Source of the DNA: Fasciolopsis buskii
Taxonomy: Eukaryota; Platyhelminthes; Trematoda; Plagiorchiida; Fasciolidae
Direction: 5' to 3'
DNA: 64,000 nt
Assembly: GCA_008360955.1 (NCBI GenBank)
Contig: LUCM01010464.1
Location: 333,298 to 397,297, forward strand
The notes under the pieces were generated by a model. It saw only the letters and a program-made list of their open reading frames with translations, ran no database searches and was not told where the DNA came from. Position numbers and translations under genes: made by a program. This document shows positions 49,755 through 62,589 of this stretch, piece by piece. The number at the start of each line of letters is the position of its first letter. The first letter of the stretch is position 1.

Positions 49755-49755
49755 C
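49690..49755. repeat. (AGT)n trinucleotide repeat
   Basis: About 22 AGT units with a single AAT interruption, followed by a degenerate tail to about 49,790. Confidence 0.95.
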
Positions 49756-50364
49756 TGTGATAGTAATGATGGCAGTAGTAATAGTGATATAGTGAATTGT
49801 AAAAGTTATGGATCATGACACTCCACGGAACTATTGGAAAATAAAGAGAATGTGATTTCGGACATAGAATAAAACCCATTTTATTGATTCTACAAAAGTA
49901 ACATGAAAAAGAACGAAACGGATATGGTAATTTAGAATGAAAATCCATGGAAAAAGGTTTGAACAGTTCAAAATCACTGACGGTAGCACCGCGTGGTGAG
50001 TTCATGTGCGATTCACGCGATAGTACGCCTCGGCTTTGTGGCTGGAAGATTCCAGAGGAATCCGTGTGGAAGAAGGCTTGCGAGGGTTGACTGAAGGGAC
50101 TCAGTGTCACTAACCCGATTGTTTGACGTATGACCCAGCAACTAGGTTAAGTCACATTAAGTACTTGCCTCGGTTCCAAGCGGACTTGAACATTTTATCT
50201 CGTGTTGTCAGTGGCCTCCATTTTAAAGCAGAAGTTGAAATCACCAGTAAAATGTTGGTGAACAGAGTAATAACAATCGATTATTCACTATGATGGAAAC
50301 AATATGAGGGTATGGGAAAAGTGGACGGGAGGTTGGTGAAAACCGTCTGACTGCCCCCAAAGTC

Positions 50365-50480
50365 TTGCAGTCGCTGAGCTTGGCATTTAGACCGCAAAGG
50401 TTCCAGCACCACAGAAAGGTCACTACCTGCGTACCGGTGATGTCAACTTGGCTGGTGATGAAACGTTTGTGATGTAGACG
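50365..50480. mobile_element. Inverted pair of Penelope 3'-end fragments
   Basis: GCTGAGCTTGGCATTTAGAC at 50,376 matches the flank of the Penelope relic at 29,602 (GCTGAGCTTGGTATTTAGAT). Some 70 bases on, GTCAACTTGGCTGGTGATGA with AACGTTTGTGATG gives the same terminus in opposite orientation. The piece is therefore two element ends facing each other. Confidence 0.55.
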
Positions 50481-50489
50481 AGAGCTACA

Positions 50490-50950
50490 ACACACATATA
50501 CACATACCAATAGTCAAAACATTTTGGCTGTACGATACCGATTCGCTGAAACCCGGTCAACAGTCACTCGTGGTAACTGGTCCTTAAATTAACATGCAGT
50601 AACTTATTCTTAGCACTTTTTGTATTAGACTGAAGATTGTATTTCCTTTTTGCTGGATAAGCGCAAATTTTCATGAGTTCCATTCACCGTAAGATAAATT
50701 GGTCAGAAATGTGCACGACAATTTGATCCCCGGACTGTTTAAGAACGACAAAATCAGTGTCAAATCAAACAGGATCAAATTAGGGGAGACTAATGGGGAA
50801 GAAACCAGTCACTAAATGAGTCTATGACTTGTTATCAAGCTTGGTACTATGACAGAGTTTTGCCGAATCAGAACGTATACATACAATAAACATGCACAGC
50901 GAGGAAGACGCATCGTTTGTTGTACCTCTACTTAGTGCGGTCTTCTAATT
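50490..50950. other. No recognisable gene
   Basis: Nothing recognisable between the Penelope ends and the inverted duplication. Confidence 0.4.
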
Positions 50951-50952
50951 TG

Positions 50953-52026
50953 TCACGCCGTATTTCTATCACATTGAAGAAGCTGGCAGTTCGTATTCCT
51001 TGTCATAGTATTCTTCAATGAAAGCAGAATAGTGACAAGAGACTTGAGGTCACTCATCTTATGTGTTTTAGGACATACTTGGATCATGAACCTAATGGAA
51101 ATGGAATATCCCGTATCTTCTAGTGCACAACACATGATAGAGACAGGAGGACATGGGAGTTATGGAGCTGGGAGTGGCATAGAATCATACAAGTTTCCAT
51201 TGGGTCAAGTATGTCCACGAACCAGTTGATAACGTGTTTCCGCCCACCCTCAGCGTGATCGGGAAATATGAGAATCGAAACCCTGACCGTTTTGAGTTAA
51301 CAGACGCTTGATTCACTTGATCATGACCAGCTTTAACAACACCAGATTCATCTCGTTCCGAGACATTTGCAAAAATAAGCACGACCTGACCATTTGTCGT
51401 GGACGTTGGATATAGTAATATTGTTTAACAATAGAATGACTAACTACTTATTTTGATCAGGTTACAGGTTCAAAACTGCAGCATTATCCCACTGAATGAA
51501 GGCTATTAAAAATTCCCAACCTTTCAATTCAGGTGTCCACTCAACTACCGTCCAATTTGTATAGATATCTGGTTTGGATGTTGAGCACACGTAAACAGTT
51601 TCTTGGATCAAACGGGAAACTTGCCGCTTTGGTTTGGTTCGATGCGATGTGTGAGTCGCGGCTAATTTGACCAGCACATTTGAATGAAAGATGACAAAAG
51701 CCGATTATGTACGGCTGACAATCTGGAAAGGTTCTAATTCACTTGGAGAACACGAAGATGAATGAGCAGGTGTCCAGGTCTTGCATATCCATGCACGAGG
51801 TACATTTTAATATTGAATGTCTCTCCTCAAGCTGGACGTAGTCAGTGTGCACTCGATGCGTTCCAGGTGTTTGTCGTCGAAGCAGAATTCCAACGCCTAC
51901 CAGTCCTCTGAATGCAGTCGACTTTCACTGTCAATCCAAGATCATCGAGTATTCATGAATCACGAATGCACACGTGAATTGCTGGAGCGAGTCCATTGAC
52001 TGAGCGTTTTTGATTAAAAAACCTAA
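50953..52026. repeat. Right arm of 1.07-kb inverted duplication
   Basis: Reverse complement of 35,536-36,601. The minus-strand frame here reads through a position where the left arm has a stop (TTA here, TGA there), giving 71 codons from MLVKLAATHT to AAVLNL. The plus-strand frame ending HECTRELLERVH carries a 7-base insertion near 51,892 relative to the left arm. So the two arms have decayed in different frames. Confidence 0.9.
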
Positions 52027-52029
52027 GTT

Positions 52030-55000
52030 GCTTTACAACTTTTCTCCTCAGGTCACTTTGTTGGACTGGAGAATTTCTGCGAAATACAGGACACTGAAGA
52101 GTTGAAAATGAATTTAATCTACTAGCAGAACCGGCTGTTGTTATGCCACTAGGAAAGGGCGAGTTTTCTCGTTCCAAACTTGTGGTAGAAATCGTCAAAC
52201 GGGAATTTTGTTCCTGTGCATTTCAGACAACCTGCTTCTACTCAGTCGTGGAATGGTTTGACTCAACGAGGCTATTCAACACTAACTTTTACCTTGGACC
52301 AAGAATGTAACGTTATAAAAACTCCACGATATACGCTATTGTTGAGTACATGTTAGCATTTTTTTATCGATCAGTATCGGTGATCATTCAGTGCACTGCT
52401 TTTCAGGCAAACTTTTTCATGACTGGAATATATTTATAAATCTGATGCTGTCGAATTTTAATTCTTCAAGTGAGCATTTCTATAAAAAAAAACGAAAACG
52501 CTTTCCTGCTCGATGTTCCAGCGTTAGATTTGAAGATAACTCAACCACTATCACTGCATCAAATTTGTTTTTCGAAGAAGTCCACAGTTCCATACTTAAA
52601 GATGATGTATCTATAACTGTTCAGTACACTTTTATGATACTTTCAATTTCGACCGCCTGCCGGTTCGAGGATCTAACCTATTTCCGACTGTCCCTTATTT
52701 TCACGAACTATGGATCTTGGCTGATCCGATGATGTCCAGTGTTTCAAAACGACGTTTCAGAGTAACAAAGCTGTTGAGACGTTTGTGGAATTTATTCTAT
52801 ACCATAGCGGTTTCTCAAAACAGGATAAGCTCTGGGTTAGGTTTCGCGTGAATACATTATTATATTCTCAATAGTATGATTTGAGATATAGTAACATAAC
52901 AAAACAGAAAGAACAATCCGAAAGGAAGAAGCAGAAAAAAGCGTTTGTCGGGCTTTGATTACCCACATCCGCTCTTGCAGAATTCATCCGATTGTCTACT
53001 TTATCGACTTAACGACTTCCGGAAGTCTCATAAGATCCAGTGACCAAGGGATTCGGCTCCTAGTCTTCTGCCCTTGTCCAATATAACATTGAGGGCCAAG
53101 GATTTTGAACTTAAGCAACGGAGAATCACGTTTCCTTAATTACGTTTCCGCCAACAGACTCTCCAGGTAATTTAGAAGGATAACGATGGGCAAGTGAAAA
53201 TCCACTTTATCCTCGACATTATCGCTATCTTTCCACAGATGATAATGATTCCCAAACCGGCGAAGCCCGGGGTAGCCTACATCTGTTCTACTCCTCGCCA
53301 TTGCGGCCATACCGCAGTCCGAAAAACCCTTGTGCGACTATACAGTGATATGTTTCACGATACCTCAAAGTAGGTAGTGTAACTACAGGCTTTGAAGAAA
53401 CGGTGAACTCGAACCAAACTGTACGACCATTGAGCAGAGATTTCGTTACAATTTATCAAAATCTGTCGATTTGCAGTCCCAATCTCCAAATCCTTCATCC
53501 TGTTTGAAATAGGCTTCCTTACTCACACAGTAATGTCAGTGACTAGCAAAACGATAACTGGATGTTTTTCAAAGGACTGACGGTTACTGTCACCTGCTTG
53601 TTAAGTTATCTTCTAATTGACAACATTTTTGTCTTACATTAAATTAACTTTATCACAACTAATGACTTTTTATCGTGAACAAACCATTTTCATTACTTAT
53701 TCCTTGACATTATCAATTTCAATTGTTTATGATAAATTTTGATAAATTGCTACGTCTGCTTTCATCCATTTGCACATTATAAACTTTTCCTTTTTGTTTA
53801 GTTCTGTCAACGTTGCCGCGTATGGCTGAGCGTCTATCCGATTGGGTGCATGAAGCAGTTAGTTTCATCTTTCCTTACCTGAGAGATTGGCTCACTACAG
53901 AAATATCAAAATATTCGGAACACGTGACAATAGGGAGGGGAGAAATATTAACAGAATGACAGATAATGTTCACGATCGTTTTTTAACTGTCCCGTCCATT
54001 AACGTTTGGCAACCGGTCATAGAATGTAGTCGTGGATAGCAGTCATATGTCTCTCAACTGTTGATCGTGCTTGGTTTGTTTTTGGGTCGAACATGGTCTT
54101 CAAATTCTATGATTTCTTATTACAAACGAATGTGTAATAACTGAAATATTTCGAGAACATTTGTGCACTTGCGTCAAGATATGAGTTCCGATTAATGAAT
54201 TACTGAGTTTGTTGACTTTTAATTGACCGGCTGACGATGGTCGTGTGGTTAACATGGTGCGGTTTGGACGAAAAGATGTCAAAATTGTCTCCTCCGACAG
54301 TTAGTCACTCTCACAAATGGCCATCTTTCGGTGGCTGCAGCCTCTTTCCTGGAGTATTATACATTAGCCGTATACTAAATAAGAAAGTTATTATTTATTT
54401 GAAATAAGATAGTGAATAGTTCACGTCCATGGGCGCGTCGCGATGACCGTGTATACTAAAACGAAGAATGTACTGCTATAGATGATCTCCGAACAGGAAT
54501 TTCTCTGGTATTCGGCTGAACGGTTATTTACTCGTCATGCATTAACGCCTTCTGTGTGTGCATCTGCTCTGAATACAGGTTTCTGGGAGCTAAAAATCAG
54601 TTATTTCAAGGTGTGTCCAAATGTGCTCGAGTTTCCATTAGAACAAGTGTTGCCAATTTTACTGGCAACCCCCAAAGAATGGAATAGAAAGACACGGGGT
54701 ATTTCTCTCCGTCATCTCCCAACTAAACGGATAACCTAATGGATTGCCTCGGAAATATCAATCAGATCCTCGAGTTGCCAGTGACATCGGCCTACTTCGA
54801 TTAAACTGATGCATAAAACTACATATGCAAAGGCTACTCAAGAAACTAGTAACTCTCAATGCAAGTCTGTAACTCTTGTCATCTGTCCTCTCCGACATAA
54901 CTGAACTCAGCTGACCGAATGTTCACTTCATTCAAACTAATCATCGATTTCGCATGGCCTCACATGAGACACTTACCTCCTCCTGCTTGTAAGCTAGCTA

Positions 55001-55230
55001 TTACAAAACTGCATGAGTAAGTATGGTCCCGGTTAGTCGAATGAACGCACTTCGCCGGTAAAAGTCATTCGATGATCTCATAGACGAGAAAACTATCGGT
55101 CAAAATCTGATGCCCTTGGATACCGAGCAGGCTAAACCATGGCAACATTCCGTTAAAACTGAGCGAAAGACGAGCAGGAAAGGAAGAAGAAAAAAGAATT
55201 CGAAATAAAACTGAATTATTCTTTTATATT
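52030..55230. other. No recognisable gene
   Basis: A 113-codon plus frame (52,391-52,732) shows no known domain. A TTTCTCCTCAG acceptor-like site near 52,052 leads into a short frame only. Nothing else is supported. Confidence 0.35.
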
Positions 55231-55240
55231 TTCTGCTTGG

Positions 55241-55256
55241 TGATGATGATGATGAT
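55241..55256. repeat. Short (GAT)n repeat in actin 2 3' flank
   Basis: Five GAT units about 25 bases beyond the actin 2 stop codon. Confidence 0.8.
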
Positions 55257-55278
55257 TAATTTGAAAATGTGAATAAAT

Positions 55279-56442
<1,164 letters not shown>

Positions 56443-56461
56443 TCACTTCTGACAGTGTATA

Positions 56462-56469
56462 ATTTATAT
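56462..56469 (-). promoter_or_regulatory. TATA-like element of actin 2
   Basis: Minus-strand ATATAAAT lies 53-60 bases upstream of the start codon. With the usual 25-30 base spacing, transcription would begin near 56,435, giving a leader of roughly 25 bases. Confidence 0.55.
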
Positions 56470-56482
56470 TGTTCAAGGGTTG

Positions 56483-56492
56483 CCTTATATGG
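56483..56492 (-). promoter_or_regulatory. CArG box of actin 2
   Basis: CCATATAAGG (minus strand) fits CC(A/T)6GG exactly. It sits about 14 bases upstream of the TATA element and about 75 upstream of the start codon. CArG boxes bind serum response factor and are typical of animal actin promoters. No such box is seen within 100 bases of paralog 1. Confidence 0.7.
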
Positions 56493-56505
56493 TGTTTCGT
56501 TGAAG

Positions 56506-56510
56506 CCAAT
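56506..56510 (+). promoter_or_regulatory. Inverted CCAAT box of actin 2
   Basis: CCAAT on the plus strand (ATTGG in the gene's direction), 14 bases upstream of the CArG box. Position and order support a promoter role, though the motif is short. Confidence 0.45.
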
Positions 56511-56519
56511 CAGCAGTCG

Positions 56520-58255
56520 ACCAAAGAGACTACATACAGTTTCACCATAGCACACAGTAAATGGTAAACAAATCATCTAATTGCAACTGTTTTTGGTGTT
56601 CCCTTCTCCAGATGCGCGCTATCCGTAGATATGTTGCACCCATAGTGATACACACACATACACGCATTTGAAGAAATCTATCTACGTGCTCGTAGCTCTT
56701 CCAAAGTACTCAAACTTCTTTCTGGCACGACATTCGAGGCATCTTCTACTGTTTGTATGTGTGTGGTTTAGTTACCGTCTGTTTATGTCTTCTGTCTTAC
56801 CTTTCAGTCCTAGATATTTTTGCACTCATGTTACAAGTTGGTATTGTTGCCACACTTTATGGATGATGAGCAAGCATAGGTTCTGCATCCTCTCCTATGA
56901 ACCGTGTTAGGACGTGCTGGAGTAATGTATCGACCAGTGCAGTGAATGTTGCGCATTAAGAGGCCTGGTAAAAGTTGATGACACTTGATGTCCATAAACT
57001 GTGACTGTACCGCAATCTGATGTGGTTCGCAGCTATGATGAGAAAATTTAGGCAGGTGGGAGTTCCTTCCGTTCTGTTTTCAAAAGGCTTATGCGAAATT
57101 AGCAGTCCATTAAAAATGATCCGCTCAATCTGCACCTTCCGGTGAGATCCTTCACTCCCCGGGAACCGTTAATAGTGTACAAACGACAAACTGTTTGCAA
57201 CTGTCGATGGTTGAATAGGACGAAAACAACACGTACGTTCTCCTGGAAGAAATTGAAACTGGTCAATGGAATATCTAACTTTTCACTCCCTGTTTGAAGA
57301 TTTAAAGCCGGAACCCATCGTGCGATGTTCCAATTGGAGAGCAAATACTCAGTTGATTGAGTGGCCTAGTGACTATCAGTTTCAATTTGACTGAGAAATT
57401 GATAACAAAACAACAACAAATTAATAACGCTGTTAAATATTAGTTCTAAAAAGGGCTGTGCTGGAGCTGTGCAATAATGGCCCATCATCAAGCCAAGAGT
57501 GACCTCGTATCGAAAAGACGTCCCCCATGAACACACTTGCGATTCACATTAGCGCGATATCTATCTATGTAAACGGATTGTGAGTAGCACCATAAGCCAC
57601 GGAGTTGGATGATCTTCAATTAAAACTACATAGTCTAACCAGATCATTGGGGTACAAAATACTTTCATTGTGGCCCTTAATCTTTCTCTGATTTTCTGCA
57701 AGCTGAATTTGATTTGTTTGCGTTTCCACCGCACATCCACGGGCATTTGGGCGGATTCGAATTCTGACTTAGGAGAATATACTTCTTCCCGTTTACTCTA
57801 CCACCCCGGCAGGAATAAACAAAACACTAACTGGTAATCGTGTTTTATGAGGCTTGTTTCGGAAAACTGGAGACTATCACTTAATCATCTGGGGAGTCAG
57901 TGCAATAGAATGGGATTGTGGACTACCATTTTCAGGTGCGTCACGAAAGTTACTTTCATTTGCATAGACTGACCAGACCATTGAACGAGGACTACGAGCT
58001 TATCGAATCATGTTCTTGATGTGTTCATGCAAAAATCCGGTAGGAGAAATATGTACCATAGGATTGTGTCTACGTCCAAGCATGCGTGGATCCCAGCTGG
58101 TCTAAACAAAGTTTCCCGGTACGTGTGAAGTTTTCGAGCACCTCATGGTCGTTGGCAAACCTATCCAAGAGCAACTTGTTCACATGGTTCAGTTTAGTCA
58201 GCCAATGGACGAGTAGAGTGATAAAAAGGTCAAAATGAGCCTGTTCCCGTTTATA
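56520..58255. other. No recognisable gene
   Basis: Upstream of actin 2. No frame has a recognisable domain. Confidence 0.4.
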
Positions 58256-58258
58256 GAC

Positions 58259-58352
58259 GACTAGACGCCTTCGAAACGATGCCAAAGGACGTAAACAATG
58301 GATTTGAAAGAGGGAAGAAAAAAAGTGTAGAACGTGGTATGTGCTAATAGTA
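58259..58352. repeat. Direct duplication flanking SINE copies (left member)
   Basis: This matches 59,112-59,212 in the same orientation (shared blocks include AACGATGCCAAAGGA and GTGGTATGTGCTA). In both places a minus-strand hammerhead SINE follows immediately, so the duplication includes element plus flank with a period of about 855 bases. Confidence 0.7.
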
Positions 58353-58834
58353 GATTGGATGTATTCATGAAGGAATTCATCGTCTGATATCATCGCTCAA
58401 CTAACCATAAAAAAACCATGGAAGCAGTGTAGAACTGTTTCATTCAGCTTATTAGGAACCATGAGCAATGTATATTAACTACGCCCGAACTGGGACACGA
58501 ACCCGAGACGAACGATTCTGAGTCGAACGCCTTAGCCATTACGCTACCGGACAGGCTCTGAACCGTTTGTTCAAATTCAACACATGATGTTGCACCTATC
58601 CCACACTGATTTGCACGGCTAGCTCACATCAATCGACCCCTACTGATAGATGACTTCTGTGCAGCTAGCTTAAGTACGACGAAGGCTTTGGATATGACTT
58701 ACACAGCTTGGTTACTTGGTACATGTTAGTCGTAGGAGATTGAATGTTTTTATGAAACAATTCACCGTGTGATGCCATCGCTCAACTCACCATGAAGAAA
58801 CCATGGAAGCACTGTACAGCTGTTTCATCCTATG
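58353..58834 (-). mobile_element. Hammerhead SINE, tandem of one full and one partial unit
   Basis: Read on the minus strand: the 3' half of a hammerhead starting inside stem II at about 58,832 (GGATGAAACAGCTGTA), tail, complete leader (about 58,730-58,575), tRNA-like block (58,556-58,482), a second decayed hammerhead (CTCATGG) and tail. The predicted cleavage points are 58,815/58,814 and 58,430/58,429, giving a 385-nt monomer. The array begins inside a ribozyme and runs ribozyme to ribozyme, like the 18.2 kb array. The stem II loop of the second ribozyme has the extra bases CTG seen also in the 59.3 kb copy. Confidence 0.85.
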
Positions 58835-59111
58835 GCTCCAGTCGCAAATTATTCGTGTCTGGAAGTATGTAAAATAAATGAATATATCAACCATTTAGTG
58901 AACAAACGGTACCAGACAATGTATGAGCGTCCGTTTGGAGTGTACATTCAATCTTGGTCAACGACCTTTCACGTTTCGGCACATTCAGCTTTCGTGAAAC
59001 AAAATACGACGACTGACTGATCTTGGCAGAAAACAGACAAATACAATTCGATAATACAAAAAATCAGTGGACATCCTACCACTTTTCCCATGTTCCACAA
59101 ATCTGTGCACC

Positions 59112-59212
59112 GATTAGACGTCTTGGAAACGATGCCAAAGGATGTAAACAACGAGTACGAAGGAGGGAGGAAAACGAGAAAGCATAGGATGTGGTATGTG
59201 CTAGTAGTAGGA
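59112..59212. repeat. Direct duplication flanking SINE copies (right member)
   Basis: Partner of 58,259-58,352. The shared flank continues into the junction motif TAGTAGTAGGAGATTGGAT and then a minus-strand SINE. Confidence 0.7.
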
Positions 59213-59473
59213 GATTGGATTTTTGCATGAAATAATTCACCGTGTAACATCAACGCTCAATTCGCCATTAAGAAACCCTAGAAGTACTGTACGGCTGTTT
59301 CATCCAGCTTGTTAGGGATCATTAACAATGCCGATCGAACTCGCCCGAACTGGGACGTGATCCAGGACGAACGACTTTGAGTCACAAGCCTTAGCCCTCG
59401 GGCAGCCAGGGAGGCTGTCAATGGTTTGTTGAAATTCACCACATGATGTTGCACCTATCCGTCACTGATTTCA
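59213..59473 (-). mobile_element. Hammerhead SINE, left half of head-to-head pair
   Basis: Minus strand: short leader, tRNA-like block with decayed box A, ribozyme region (59,283-59,335) with GAAAC and CTGTAC intact but the CTGATGA strand decayed to TTAATGA, tail. The stem II strand has an extra CTG, shared with the 58.4 kb copy. Confidence 0.75.
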
Positions 59474-59795
59474 AAAGTCTTCGCCTTACTTGGGTTACCT
59501 GCAGAGAAATCATCTATCAGCAGGGGTCGACAGGTTGTTGTCCATGGTCTTGAAAATAGCTGGATAGGTGAAACTTCATGTGTTGAAGTTCCAAAAACCG
59601 TCGAGAGGCTGCCTGGCTGCTTAATGACTAGGGCGTTTGACTCACAATCGTTCTCCCCGGGTTAGTGTCCCAGTTGGGGTGCACTGGATCTTAACCGTTG
59701 GTGATTCCTAACAAGGATGAAACAGCTGTACAGTACTTCCATGGATTCTTTATGGTGAGTTGAGTGATGATATCACATGGTGAATTATTTCATAA
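59474..59795 (+). mobile_element. Hammerhead SINE, right half of head-to-head pair
   Basis: Plus strand: leader from GTCTTCGCCTTACTTGGG, a decayed tRNA-like block with box B GGGTTAGTGTCCCAG, ribozyme with TTGGTGA in place of CTGATGA but intact GAAACAGCTGTACAGTAC, and tail. The two leaders abut at 59,473/59,474, making a palindromic locus of nearly 600 bases that could fold back as RNA or DNA. Confidence 0.75.
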
Positions 59796-59799
59796 AGTA

Positions 59800-60540
59800 C
59801 AGTTTACCGCATAAGCGATAGATCCTTCATCTTCTATCTTAACCTCATAAATTGCCTATCATTACCAAGAACCACTGGTTGGCTGGATACTGTCCGGTTG
59901 ACTAAACCGCCTTCTGAATTGGCGGACTTTAATAGAAACTTTTGATCAAACGTTCTAGCCTATAAGACTAGTGCAATGAGGGAATCTCGTATCCGCCGGC
60001 GGCCCCTCTGCGGATGGGACCATCCATTCTGGATTCCTAGTGCACCTCTTCGCTATAGATGCCAGTCAAAAAGGTGATGCACGTTTTGTACGTCGTCCGT
60101 GGTTGGTTGGAAATCAAGGTGTAGACATCTTCCGTGGACTTACCGTCAACCATCAGCTAACTGACCGGAACAGGAACCGAAATGAAAGGTTGAATGGAAT
60201 ATCATAGCCCGTTAACTGATGTAGATGCTTCTAAAAAATAAGTAGATTTCTCCACATGAATTAGCAACTATCTGTCATCTGTTTTTGGAAATATTGGCAA
60301 AGAACAACTTCGTGCAACAACCAACCCCTCCAACATTCAACTTTAACTTTTCAGTCTCTAATTCATTAAGCCACACACTTGAATGCCATATATAGCCGCT
60401 ACTGATCAATCCGTCAGTATAACTGTTCCTTGTCCTGAATGCTACCGTCGGCCAGCGTCCGCGCTTGGGAAACTCCCGCTGGCTATGATCTCCGTCCTGA
60501 AAATTTGGCCCATTTTTGTCCGATCAGTAGCGAAGGAGTA
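59800..60540. other. No recognisable gene
   Basis: No domain-bearing frame and no match to the window's repeat families. Confidence 0.4.
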
Positions 60541-60544
60541 AAAG

Positions 60545-60985
60545 ATAAATTATAAACAAGATAGGAGCGTGAATGGATGATAAGTCCATTAAGAATAGCA
60601 TGGTGATTCGTCGGAGGATTTGCGTCAGTCGGGCAAGCCTGACCTACAGAAAGGGGACAAAAATCTCGAAAATATTGGCTTTTCCCAGTAGTATGTTTTG
60701 CACATGGATGGATAAACAAAATCTGCCCGGTTCTTGTCGCTCTTCAGGTAGCCTTGTCTGACCGACGAAAATCCTCTGACGAATGACCAAGTGATTCTTA
60801 AATGGACTTATCATCCATTCATGCTCCTAACGAGTGAAACGAGATTCTAGTGAAAAACTAAGAAAGGAGCGCAATAGTATAGGTATAGTTGAACAGAATA
60901 ATACCGGGTACGCATACATGAAGAGCGGCAATAACCTCGAAACGGGACTTGTGCTTCCGGAAAAATTTTGTTCATCCACCCATAC
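60545..60985. mobile_element. Foldback of Penelope-type terminal fragments
   Basis: The arms 60,562-60,593 (GGAGCGTGAATGGATGATAA...) and 60,797-60,829 are near-perfect reverse complements. Inside lies a minus-strand piece (60,713-60,752) and after it a plus-strand piece (60,906-60,978) of the hammerhead-bearing terminus found at 26.0 kb. The plus copy keeps GGGTACGCATAC and TCGAAAC but reads ATGAAGA for CTGANGA, so its ribozyme is broken. The minus copy keeps CTGAAGA but lacks the GAAAC strand. Confidence 0.55.
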
Positions 60986-60989
60986 GCGA

Positions 60990-62580
60990 GATGTACTAAT
61001 TACTACAAACAAGATAGGTGACATGGTCAATCGAGGGCAGAATTTTAGCCAAACTTTCGCCAACTTAAGACAACACTGTTACAGTTTCATATAACAGTGT
61101 TGACCATTTTGGACCACTGTATCCAAAAGATGGGACTGAAGTGAAAGAATGCACAGTTGTGTTGAACGCGGGAGCTCATACTGGGACAACTGTGAAATTT
61201 ACCGCCTGATCAATTATGGCTGTTAATCAGTTTACGCCCAGTTGGGTTGGCACATAAATCGGTAGAACGAACCGATGGCCTTCACAACAGGTGTCTGAAC
61301 ACATTTCGAAATGTCTGATACGGGTGATGAGGCCAGGCTAACCTCATAGTCAGCAAAGTACGAATTCAGGTTTATCGATAGTCAAACACTTTACAGAGAG
61401 CAAACACAAAGTTGACCGAATAATGTCATTTTAGCCGCTAGTTCGTAATCGAGACAGGGAAACAATTAGGACAGGAAAAGCTCAAAACGGTTTACATACA
61501 GAAAGCCAAATGTGGATTTGTTTTTTTCTTATTTGTACCCTATCTAGCTTACGTGCCTTTGTCTACAGTCCCGTGATGGCATCTTGAGAGAGAATTGAGA
61601 TCAGTCAAAATGAGATCGTTCTTGTCGTGTGTCACGTGACCCGTCAGGCACATTGTCAACTGCACCATAGTCGATCATTGCAGTGCTGATATCCGTCGCT
61701 GAATCTGCCAATACATCATCAGCATCGGATGGTGCATGGTGCACGCAGCGGAACGGAAAAATACGATGAACGAATGGTGGCTTATTTAAAACCATCGAGA
61801 CTGGAGCACGAAAGAACGCAGAGTGCAAACATAGTCTACACTTTGTCAGGAATTTCCGTGTGGCTGATTGTACTGACTCTCAGAGATGGCTGTATCCACA
61901 TTTAATTGCTAATGTATGGGACCGTTGATGGAAATCCTAGCCAAGGTGAAAAGTTAGAGACACCGCACAGTGCTGGGTTCGACAATATAGCCCGGGGTGA
62001 AAATGAGAGGTGTTGACCATGTTATCAGTAGTATATTACGAAAAAGGATGGATGAGCTAATTTTCCGCGGCAGCATACAACTAATCTACCATTGACGTTC
62101 CGAAAGATTCAGATGAGATTCTAGTGGGAAGTAGTGATTTTTAAGTGGTTGGGATAATCATAGTACGCTTTTGGCAGGGGTTATCTATGGTCTGGGATTG
62201 TAGAATCTCATTCGACTTAAGAAACAGGTGATTTCGGGGAAAATAAACAACTTTCTACACTGCAGAAGTTGTCTTACCTAACAAGATTGGATTTGAATTA
62301 TTGATTTGATTATGCTTGCTTGAGTGTCTTCCATTCAGCGTTGATCTCTGGTGATTGATTTAATACAACTTGGCTTTGAGAAGACGTAACTACCGAGACC
62401 CTTTGTTAGGAATCTGATATTTCGTGAGAACAGCAAAAAGACGAATTGAGTTAGATGTCAGCATCTTGCCCGACTTTCGTCAATCGCCTAGTAAAACAAT
62501 CTTACATTCATAAGAAATCAGGCTGGTTTTTCGTATCCCATGCTTCGCTGCTCATACGTCCAGTGTAAGTGGCATGCTCC
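60990..62580. other. No recognisable gene
   Basis: Only short frames; none with a domain that I know. Confidence 0.4.
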
Positions 62581-62589
62581 TTAGCTAGG

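Larger units (their letters stand above)
48120..50360. other. No recognisable gene; two microsatellites
   Basis: No domain-bearing frame. The 168-codon minus frame at 49,604-50,110 consists largely of tyrosines translated from an AGT/ACT repeat and is not a gene. Confidence 0.45.

Noticed and set aside
49604..50110. 168-codon minus-strand ORF
   Set aside because: Its core is a poly-tyrosine run translated from an AGT trinucleotide repeat.
58070..59253. Two similar minus-strand ORFs (58,070-58,393 and 58,969-59,253) suggesting a small gene family
   Set aside because: Their similarity comes from the duplicated flank and the SINE tail, including the in-frame SINE sequence; no independent coding signal.
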